Source: Gammaproteobacteria bacterium
GTDB taxonomy: Bacteria > Pseudomonadota > Gammaproteobacteria > Eutrophobiales > Eutrophobiaceae
DNA: 14,811 nucleotides
Direction: 5' to 3'
Assembly (NCBI GenBank): GCA_012270695.1
Contig: JAAXHV010000251.1
Span: 1,348 to 16,158 of the forward strand
Each line of letters opens with the position of its first letter. Positions within the stretch are counted from its first letter, which is position 1. Below the pieces are notes generated by a model. That model saw nothing but the letters and a program-made list of their open reading frames with translations, ran no database searches and was not told the DNA's origin. Below, one piece after another: positions 1 through 6,624 of the stretch. The position numbers were made by a program, and so were the translations under genes.

Positions 1-1
1 C

Positions 2-451
2 ATGCCCGGGAAAGGCATCAACATGGGTGATGGGTGGGAAACGCGACGCCGGCGGGACACCGGCCACGACTGGCTCATCCTGCAATTGGGTCATGCAGGG
101 AGAATCGAAATGATCAACGTTGATACTGCTTTTTTTAAGGGAAACTACCCGGACCGTGTCAGCCTGGATGCCCTTTACCTGCCAGGGTTCGATCGTGATG
201 CGCCTTCACCGGAAGAAGTAGCCTGGCACGACGTGTTGGGACTGGTGCTGGAGATGGACCCGGACGCGCCTCTCAGGGATGGCGTTACCTGGCAACCGCT
301 CCTGCATGAACAGAAACTGGGGCCGGATAAAGAGCACTGGTTCAAGAAACAATTGCTGGATACAGGACCGGTCAGCCATATCAGGATCAATATACACCCC
401 GACGGCGGCATCAGCCGTTTCCGGGTGTTCGGCTATAAATACAACGAATAA
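2..451 (+). CDS. alc: Allantoicase, C-terminal part (cut by window edge)
   Basis: Allantoicase (allantoate amidinohydrolase) hydrolyses allantoate to ureidoglycolate and urea in cytoplasmic purine degradation. The visible 149 residues begin with the family's conserved stretch MGDGWETRRRR followed by GHDW, then VDTAFFKGNYPD, and end with the conserved VSHIRINIHPDGG-x-SRFRVFG block. The family is about 330-350 residues built of two similar beta-sandwich domains, so this is the second domain. The ATG at position 2 is an internal codon and the true start lies left of the window. The gene ends 7 bp before a phosphoribosyltransferase gene, suggesting one transcript for purine breakdown and salvage. 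Identity rests on remembered family motifs and is strong; only the N-terminal half is unseen. Confidence 0.9.
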   Translation: MPGKGINMGDGWETRRRRDTGHDWLILQLGHAGRIEMINVDTAFFKGNYPDRVSLDALYLPGFDRDAPSPEEVAWHDVLGLVLEMDPDAPLRDGVTWQPLLHEQKLGPDKEHWFKKQLLDTGPVSHIRINIHPDGGISRFRVFGYKYNE

Positions 452-458
452 CTGAGAC

Positions 459-1019
459 GTGGATAAATTCTACATTCGTTCACAGGAACTGCTGGAAGAT
501 TCATTCAGGCTGGCCGCGGCGATCTATGCCAGCGGCTTCCGCCCCCATTTCATCGTGGGGATCTGGCGCGGGGGTTCACCGGTAGGTATCGCCGTACAGG
601 AATATTTTGAATTTCGCGGGGTGGAAACGGATCACATCGCCATCCGCACCTCTTCCTACACCGCTATCGGCGAACAATCGAGCACCATCCGCGTGCACGG
701 CCTGCATTACATTATAGAGAACGTGAACGCAGAAGATTCCCTGCTCATCGTCGATGACGTATTCGATACCGGCAGGAGCATAAAGGCGGTACTGGATGAA
801 CTCGCGGAAAAGACCCGGCGCAACATGCCTTCCGACCTGAAAATCGCCTGTCCCTGGTACAAGCCGGGAAACAACAAAGTAAACATCATACCCGACTACT
901 ACATCCATAAAACCGATCAATGGCTGGTGTTTCCCCACGAACTTGCCGGATTGACCATTGAGGAAATCAGAGCAGGAAAACAAGACCTGAGCAAAATCTG
1001 CAACCTGCTAGTCGACTGA
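459..1019 (+). CDS. Phosphoribosyltransferase, hypoxanthine/guanine type
   Basis: This 186-residue cytoplasmic enzyme belongs to the type I phosphoribosyltransferases, which transfer ribose-5-phosphate from PRPP to a base. The PRPP-binding loop is intact: LLIVDDVFDTGRS at about residues 95-107, with the acidic pair D99-D100. An earlier GIWRGGSP loop (about 34-41) matches the family's pyrophosphate-binding loop. The C-terminal PDYYIHKTDQWLVFPHE resembles the base-binding region of hypoxanthine/xanthine-guanine enzymes. The start is a GTG only 7 bp after the allantoicase stop, with a weak GAG upstream, so translation is probably coupled. The neighbouring allantoicase supports a purine substrate, but which base is used cannot be read from sequence. 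Family assignment is secure, substrate is inferred. Confidence 0.85.
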   Translation: MDKFYIRSQELLEDSFRLAAAIYASGFRPHFIVGIWRGGSPVGIAVQEYFEFRGVETDHIAIRTSSYTAIGEQSSTIRVHGLHYIIENVNAEDSLLIVDDVFDTGRSIKAVLDELAEKTRRNMPSDLKIACPWYKPGNNKVNIIPDYYIHKTDQWLVFPHELAGLTIEEIRAGKQDLSKICNLLVD

Positions 1020-1027
1020 GCGCCTCT

Positions 1028-1060
1028 TCCCAATCCCCAATCCCCAATTCCTAATTCCTA
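1028..1060 (+). repeat. Degenerate 7-bp tandem repeat
   Basis: In the gap between the phosphoribosyltransferase and the CoxG-like gene, a 7-base unit of the form YCCYAAT is repeated about 4.7 times (TCCCAAT, CCCCAAT, CCCCAAT, TCCTAAT, then TCCTA). It is non-coding and pyrimidine rich on this strand. It could be a simple slippage-prone repeat. No hairpin or promoter is obvious in it. Confidence 0.75.
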
Positions 1061-1099
1061 CTGTTAAGTTACACTAAAAAAGGACACGGGTCAGTATCG

Positions 1100-1552
1100 A
1101 TGAAAATAGAAAAAACCTTCGAAGTGGATGCCCCGCAACAGGCAGTCTGGGATTTTATCACCTCGCCTGAGCAGGTCGCTCCCTGTATTCCCGGTTGCAC
1201 GGGGGCCGAAGAAACGGAACCGGGCAAATACAAAGCGGTGATCAAGACAAAGGTCGGCCCGATAAAGACCACATTTAAGGTCAATATTGAAACCCAGGAG
1301 GAACGCCCTCCCGAATTTGCCGCCTATACAACATCCGGTGAAGAAGGCAGCCGTGCCAGCCTGATAAAAGCCATGAGCGCCGTGAGTCTGAAACAACTCG
1401 ATAAAGATACAACGGAAGTGACCTACCGATCGGAGATCAACATGCTGGGACGGCTGGGAAAATTCGGTTCGGGACTGATGCAGAAGGTCGCCGATTCAAT
1501 CGGCAACGAATTTATTGCTACAATGCAAGACAGAATCAAATCCGGGGAATAA
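1100..1552 (+). CDS. CoxG-like SRPBCC family protein
   Basis: A 150-residue protein with the start-of-domain pattern of the CoxG (carbon monoxide dehydrogenase subunit G) family: F-x-VDAPQQAVWDFITSPEQVAPCIPGC, followed by a conserved KYKAVIKTKVGPIKTTF region and a C-terminal helix containing FGSGLMQKVADSIGNEF. These are START/SRPBCC-fold proteins with a hydrophobic cavity. CoxG members have been linked to maturation or membrane attachment of molybdenum hydroxylases. No molybdenum hydroxylase subunit is in the window. Given the purine genes upstream, a partner such as xanthine dehydrogenase beyond the left edge is conceivable but unproven. The next gene starts 2 bp after its stop, so they are probably co-translated. 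The ATG start has only a distant AAAGGA upstream. Confidence 0.85.
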   Translation: MKIEKTFEVDAPQQAVWDFITSPEQVAPCIPGCTGAEETEPGKYKAVIKTKVGPIKTTFKVNIETQEERPPEFAAYTTSGEEGSRASLIKAMSAVSLKQLDKDTTEVTYRSEINMLGRLGKFGSGLMQKVADSIGNEFIATMQDRIKSGE

Positions 1553-1554
1553 CA

Positions 1555-3021
1555 ATGCCTATGAAACGATATCTTGCGGCGCTGGCTGTTGTTACGTCAA
1601 TTCTCACCTGCCCGGCTCATTCACAACAATACGGGTCCACGGATTTCCACGCCACCGGTGACCCGGAAGCTCATGCCCTGTTTATCCGCGGCTTGGTGAT
1701 GCTGCATAATTTTGAATACGAAGATGCACGGGAGACGTTCCAACAAGCACGCAACCTGGACCCGGACTTCGTCATGGCCTATTGGGGCGAAGCCCTGACT
1801 CACGAACATCCGCTGTGGAACCAGCAGAATCAGGCGGCGGCCAGGGGCGTTCTGGAGCAATTGGCCCCGAGTGCTGAGGCACGCGTCGAAAAAGCGCAGA
1901 CCGAACGGGAAAAGGCCTATATCCGCTCAGTCAACATCCTGTTCGGCGAGGGCGATGCCAGAGACCGGGATTATGCCTACAGCGCGGCTCTGAAAACAAT
2001 CAGCGAAACCTGGCCCGATGATATCGACGCCCGCGCACTGTATGCCTTGTCGGTGCTGACCACCAGTCACGACGGCCGGGATTTTTACAAGTTCATACAG
2101 GCTGGCGCCATCACGGAGGAATTGATGGACCGTGCTCCACACCATCCCGGCGCATTACATTACAACATTCACAGCTACGACGACCCTGTCCATGCCCCGC
2201 TTGGGCGGCGCGCCGCGGACGTCTATTCCGAGGTGGCACCGGCCGCGGTTCACGCATTGCACATGCCGTCACACATCTATTTCGCCCTGGGCGATTATGA
2301 ACGGGCCGGCCACCTGAACGCCCGCTCATTCGAAGCCGCACTGGAACGGATGCAGGATAAAAATCTCCCCTACAACGGCCAGGCCTATCACTCCTTGTCC
2401 TGGCTGCTTTATTCCCGCCTGCAGGAAGGCCGGTTTGGTGAGGCCCGGCGCCTGTTAGGCTACGCAGAAAAGGAATGGAAAAAAGCCGATACACCGACCA
2501 ACCGCAACGGTTTCATTACCTGCCGCAGCAACTACATTATCGATACCCAGGGCTGGGACGATCCGCTGCTGGACCTGGAGGTCAACTACGACAAGGTATG
2601 GCCGTCCACTATCGCCATGGATCAATACGTCATGGGCCTGCGGGCACTGCACCAGGGCGATACCGGCAAGGCCAGGACGGTCGTGGATAGCTTTGTCCAC
2701 TCGCCCAACCCCGAAAGCAGGAGTATCCGCGCGGCCGCGCCGTCGGTGCTGAAACTGTTGCTGGAAGGCCGGCTGCTCATCGCCGAAGGGAACCATCAGA
2801 AGGGGCTGGCGCTGATGCAAAAAGCCGTTGACCTGGAACAAACCCTCTCACCCGCCATCGGCCCCGCCATGCCGCAACCGGCTGCGGAAGCCTTGGCGGA
2901 CGTATACCTGGAAATCGGCGCCACGGACCAGGCTCGGGAGAACTATGAATTGTCCCTGACCCGGGCCGTCAACCGCCGACGTTCCGTCGAAGGACTGAAA
3001 GCAGCCACTGACGCGTCCTGA
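1555..3021 (+). CDS. Exported tetratricopeptide-repeat protein with conserved histidine cluster
   Basis: A 488-residue protein with a Sec-type signal peptide: MPMKR, a hydrophobic core (about 6-19) and an AHS-Q cleavage site near residue 23, so it should act in the periplasm or outside the cell. An ATG at 1561 would give a shorter signal peptide beginning MKR and is equally plausible; GGGG lies upstream of both. Helical TPR-like units are seen near residues 40-75 (AHALFIRGLVMLHNFEYEDARETFQQA) and again towards the C-terminus (415-475). The central part carries a distinctive motif, HYNIHSYDDP (202-211) and HMPSHIYFALGDY (236-248), that I recognise from an uncharacterised TPR family. The spaced histidines and aspartates look like a possible metal or ligand site. 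The gene follows the CoxG-like gene by 2 bp. Function unknown. Confidence 0.8.
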   Translation: MPMKRYLAALAVVTSILTCPAHSQQYGSTDFHATGDPEAHALFIRGLVMLHNFEYEDARETFQQARNLDPDFVMAYWGEALTHEHPLWNQQNQAAARGVLEQLAPSAEARVEKAQTEREKAYIRSVNILFGEGDARDRDYAYSAALKTISETWPDDIDARALYALSVLTTSHDGRDFYKFIQAGAITEELMDRAPHHPGALHYNIHSYDDPVHAPLGRRAADVYSEVAPAAVHALHMPSHIYFALGDYERAGHLNARSFEAALERMQDKNLPYNGQAYHSLSWLLYSRLQEGRFGEARRLLGYAEKEWKKADTPTNRNGFITCRSNYIIDTQGWDDPLLDLEVNYDKVWPSTIAMDQYVMGLRALHQGDTGKARTVVDSFVHSPNPESRSIRAAAPSVLKLLLEGRLLIAEGNHQKGLALMQKAVDLEQTLSPAIGPAMPQPAAEALADVYLEIGATDQARENYELSLTRAVNRRRSVEGLKAATDAS

Positions 3022-3034
3022 GCGCTGTCGGCAA

Positions 3035-3054
3035 AGTTCAGCGCAGACTGAACT
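3035..3054 (+). terminator. Perfect 7-bp hairpin after the TPR gene, possible weak terminator
   Basis: AGTTCAG and CTGAACT flank a 6-base loop 13 bp after the TPR stop codon. The stem is short and only about half GC. The following GACATTT has no clear U-tract, so intrinsic termination would be weak. It could instead be an operator or RNA-processing site ahead of the protease gene. Confidence 0.3.
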
Positions 3055-3117
3055 GACATTTAAGATCTGATGCAACCATGCCATGACCCTACGCTGATTT
3101 ACACCAAGAGACAGGCC

Positions 3118-5559
3118 ATGAACAAAATCGCCGGATTCGTTGTTTTTATCATTGTTACTACGTTTGTGATAATAGGGACATCGCCAAGCCATGCGGAAAC
3201 CTATTATTACTACGATCTACCGGATAACATTGAGCTTCCGGAATTGACGCTGACAGCTGAGCAGTTCCACAGTATTCTGAGAGATATGCTACTCCCATCC
3301 TGGGGAAGCACACAGCCTGACGCATACCTGGACGACCTTAAATTCCTGGAACAGCCAGCGCTCGGACAGATTAAGGCCCATCACGCATACGCCAGAGGCG
3401 CTACGGGGAGAGGCGTGCGCATCGCAATTGAAGACGATGGGGTGGATCTTCTCAATCCCGAGTTCCAGGGTCGAGTCAACTATGACGGAGCATTATTGAC
3501 CTACTGGCGTCCCTTAGCCGTCTCTGAAGGAGAAGACGCCCCTCCACATTGCCAAGGCTCTTTTACCGACGCAGAATGCCATATCTTTAAGATCGATGCG
3601 CAGGGCGATGAAGAGATCATCCGCGATTACGCCCGCTATATCATTGAGGCGTATGGTTATCCCGACGAGGACGATACGTGGTTTATCCAGGACATCAGCC
3701 AGAATGACCTCCTGGCCTGGAATGAAATACCGGCATTATACGAACCGAAGCATGGACACGGTACGAACGTGGCATCCGTTGCTGCCGGGTGGCTTTTCGG
3801 CGTTGCCCCCGGGGCTGAGATCGTGCCGCTTGCATACAACTTCGATGAGCAAGAAGAAACCAGTATTGTCTGGCAGCCAATACTGGATGAAATAGAACAA
3901 TCCAGAGCGAGTCCGGATCCTTCTTATGCTAATGAAGTGGATTTGGAACTTGCAAGCTGGCATAAAGACCATTATGCCAACTTCGATATCATCAATCGTT
4001 CCTATGGTGAACTCTCGGAGCTACAAGGAGAAGCTCATCCGTACCAGTTCGTGGAGTGGGTAAAGCACAACCTTCCCCGCTACTGGCGCGCGGTCACGCA
4101 ACAAGACCTGGCGCCCGGACAACAGAAGACTATCGAAATCTGGTCAGCAGGGAATGAAAGCCAATGGGTGCCTGGACCCGATTCTGCGCTTCCGATTTGG
4201 GAAGAAAGCCTACGTGGACACTCTTTCGCAGTGGTTGCCACTGACCTTGATGGCCTGATTGCCAGCTACTCGAATCGGTGCGGCCCCCTGCCCGGTGACT
4301 GGGACGCGGCAGTACATGGACGACACTACTGTCTGGCAGCGCCAGGGACACTCAACGCAGTGCAACCGGACTTCGATACCGATTATCCCGAGAACAGTAT
4401 CTTGAGAGGTATCCAGGGAACCTCATTTGCCGCGCCCCTGGTCTCAGGCGGCATTGCCCTGGTGATCGAATACTTCCGTGGCCAGCTCAGTAACCAGGAG
4501 GCCGCTCTTCGAGTCATCAACACTGCGGACAATACTGGCATCTATACCGACTACTTCACCTATGGTGCCGGAATGCTGGACCTGGAAGCGGCCACGAGTC
4601 CCGTCGGAGCAGTCCAGACCGGCACTACCCACACCCAGGCTTCCATAGCGCACACCTATTTGCAAACGCCGGCTGCATGGGGAAACGTCAATAGGCACCT
4701 GGATGGTGTGGAAGTCGCCGGTTTTGATGCCTGGAATGCACCCTTCTGGTACTCAGCGGATTCCCTGGTCAGTTCATCCCGGTCTTATCACGCGCTGCCC
4801 GTCCCCAACTACGAACCGACCTTTGAACAAACCGCGCTATTGCCTCACCTGCATTGGTTCAATGTAGGGGGAAGACGCGGGGGCACCGGCCTGCTGTCGG
4901 AACAGGATGGTATGAAACTGCGCATGACTGCCTTGAGCGGCGCTGCTGACGGCTTGGACGACTTCTCCCCGGACTCGTCTTATCATACGTTCGGATTTTC
5001 AGGGGAGATAATCGCGCAGACCCGAATGGGTTTTTTGATGGAATCCCATACCAACCAAGGCACTCGCCCGGCGGGAGCATTCGGAACAACCATGGACGCA
5101 CAACTTGTTTGGGTTGCACGCGAGCACACCTGGCCTCTGCATCCTGAAAAGCGCTGGACACTGCACCTTGCATACTTGTTTGCTGCCGGACGACCCGACT
5201 ATGAGAGCAGGGCTATGTTTGCAGCAAGCGGTTCTCTGTACTCTGCGGCCTCAATCACCGTGGAGCAGCGAAGCAAACAAACGCGAACCCGGTTATCGAT
5301 CGGACAGCCGTTGCGGGCCGAGAGCGGTCGGGGGACGTTGCGCTACGCGACGGGGCGTAATCGACAAGGCGAATGGGAGTATGCCGAAACCCGGTTTTCC
5401 CTGACGCCCGCAACGCGCGAGATCCAGTTACAACTCCGTCACGACAGGCTGCTCGGGGCCGGAAGAATTGCGATTGAGGCTGCATACGCCCATAACGCCG
5501 GACACACTGTCGGAAATCACCAGGCCCGGTTCGGTTTGGGCTACCACATTGAATGGTGA
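3118..5559 (+). CDS. Secreted subtilisin-like (S8) serine protease, putative autotransporter
   Basis: An 813-residue secreted protease. The start at 3118 is chosen over an upstream in-frame ATG (3070) because it has an AAGAGA ribosome site and begins a clean signal peptide (MNK, hydrophobic 5-20, cleavage near SHA-E at 26). The S8 triad is complete: Asp106 in IAIEDDGVD, His214 in HGHGTNVAS and Ser436 in GTSFAAP, with the oxyanion Asn346 in SAGNES. A roughly 65-residue insertion lies between the Asp and His motifs, with two cysteines (C145, C154). After the protease domain (to about 495), the last 250 or so residues alternate polar and hydrophobic strands and end in an aromatic residue (GYHIEW), as expected of an outer-membrane autotransporter barrel. 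The barrel is inferred from pattern, not from a named motif. The gene converges on the CRISPR operon; the 114 bp between them holds no convincing terminator or gene. Confidence 0.85.
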   Translation: MNKIAGFVVFIIVTTFVIIGTSPSHAETYYYYDLPDNIELPELTLTAEQFHSILRDMLLPSWGSTQPDAYLDDLKFLEQPALGQIKAHHAYARGATGRGVRIAIEDDGVDLLNPEFQGRVNYDGALLTYWRPLAVSEGEDAPPHCQGSFTDAECHIFKIDAQGDEEIIRDYARYIIEAYGYPDEDDTWFIQDISQNDLLAWNEIPALYEPKHGHGTNVASVAAGWLFGVAPGAEIVPLAYNFDEQEETSIVWQPILDEIEQSRASPDPSYANEVDLELASWHKDHYANFDIINRSYGELSELQGEAHPYQFVEWVKHNLPRYWRAVTQQDLAPGQQKTIEIWSAGNESQWVPGPDSALPIWEESLRGHSFAVVATDLDGLIASYSNRCGPLPGDWDAAVHGRHYCLAAPGTLNAVQPDFDTDYPENSILRGIQGTSFAAPLVSGGIALVIEYFRGQLSNQEAALRVINTADNTGIYTDYFTYGAGMLDLEAATSPVGAVQTGTTHTQASIAHTYLQTPAAWGNVNRHLDGVEVAGFDAWNAPFWYSADSLVSSSRSYHALPVPNYEPTFEQTALLPHLHWFNVGGRRGGTGLLSEQDGMKLRMTALSGAADGLDDFSPDSSYHTFGFSGEIIAQTRMGFLMESHTNQGTRPAGAFGTTMDAQLVWVAREHTWPLHPEKRWTLHLAYLFAAGRPDYESRAMFAASGSLYSAASITVEQRSKQTRTRLSIGQPLRAESGRGTLRYATGRNRQGEWEYAETRFSLTPATREIQLQLRHDRLLGAGRIAIEAAYAHNAGHTVGNHQARFGLGYHIEW

Positions 5560-5673
5560 ACTCCGGCCGCACTGTACCACCAGTTGCAAAATGGTGAGTT
5601 TGTCATAGCCCATAATGGAACGGAATGTATGAATCAAGCGCGGATTTATTGAGACCAGCGCCCGCGTCCACCC

Positions 5674-6624
5674 CTATTTTTTGAGGGTTGTGTTTCTCTG
5701 ATCCTGCCATATGACATCCGATGGAGCGAATGTCCCATAGCCCCCCTGGGAAGACCGTCGGATCTCAGAACGAAGTATCTTAGAGATACTCCACGAACAG
5801 AACCAATGGTAACGATCTGTATTCATTGGTTGTTGATCAGGAACAGAGGCGTGCGTCAGTAGTGATTTGACGGAATGGGGTCGGGCTGGTTTGTACCACA
5901 GTGGCCAAGAATAGTACCCGTTTTTCCATGATCCCGAGCATCCTTGGGTCAGGGTTCGACCCCGGCCCGCGAACACGGGATACAAACTCAAACCTAATAT
6001 GGCTAAAGCTTCAGGACCAGGATTGGTTAGTTTCTTGTCTTTCGCAGGGTCATCTGCCGTCAACGCATACACCCGATCGTCGCTGATGTCCCACATGAGG
6101 GAGGGAAGCTGACTTTTATAGCTCCAAGGTCCCCTAAGTCCCGTAAGAACTTCCTCCTGAGAAACTCCACCCAGAATTTGACGGGCCATATCCAGAAACT
6201 TCTGTTGTCCCGCTGTGAAATACAGATCACTTGGCTTAGCTTCGCCTTTCCTGTCTATACTGCCCTCCGCGACGAGTGCGGACGCCAATGCCCCGGATGA
6301 GCTGCATTGACAGCCTCGTTTGAGATAGAGTCGTATATCGGAAGAAGCGAACTTAAGTTCGTCTCCTTTGTCCATAGTAGAGTCGTCAATTCTTTTGGGA
6401 TTTAAGGCTGGACTATCCTTCCATTCGGCGAAAATTTTCAGCGCCTGCTCTGATATCCGTTCTATGGAGAAGTCGTTGTCAATAATCGCATGCGGAGTGA
6501 TATCATCGCTCCACCACAGGCTCGGCTGCTCCGGCTTGGACGCGAACGCTACCTGGATGCCGAGGGCAGCGAGAAATCCCAGGGGGTTCGTTCCCTCTAG
6601 CCCGTTGAGATGCGTTCCATTCAT
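5674..6624 (-). CDS. csb3: Type I-G CRISPR protein, Csb3-like (small Cas8-type candidate)
   Basis: A 316-residue protein, last gene of the effector operon. The start is set at 6624, not at longer in-frame options: its ATG overlaps the cas3 stop as ATGA and has an AGAGGTAGGA ribosome site about 5 bases upstream. The N-terminus LNGLEGTNPLGFLAALGIQ resembles the opening of Csb3 and other Cas8-type I-G proteins. Further conserved-looking blocks are DLYFTAGQQKFLDMAR (133-148), LRGPWSY (163-169), MWDISDDRVYAL (177-188), LGLSLYPV (210-217) and SGSWKNGYYSWPLW (230-243). The likely role is in the Cascade complex, as a small Cas8-like PAM-recognition subunit. Tight coupling to cas3 makes a Cas3-associated accessory subunit a real alternative. 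I rely on remembered family patterns, so the exact family name is less certain than its being a type I-G Cas protein. Confidence 0.65.
   Translation of the reverse strand: MNGTHLNGLEGTNPLGFLAALGIQVAFASKPEQPSLWWSDDITPHAIIDNDFSIERISEQALKIFAEWKDSPALNPKRIDDSTMDKGDELKFASSDIRLYLKRGCQCSSSGALASALVAEGSIDRKGEAKPSDLYFTAGQQKFLDMARQILGGVSQEEVLTGLRGPWSYKSQLPSLMWDISDDRVYALTADDPAKDKKLTNPGPEALAILGLSLYPVFAGRGRTLTQGCSGSWKNGYYSWPLWYKPARPHSVKSLLTHASVPDQQPMNTDRYHWFCSWSISKILRSEIRRSSQGGYGTFAPSDVIWQDQRNTTLKK

Noticed and set aside
5560..5673. Bidirectional terminator between the convergent protease gene and CRISPR operon.
   Set aside because: Only short weak hairpins (for example 4-5 bp stems) were found, with no stem followed by a T-run in either direction.
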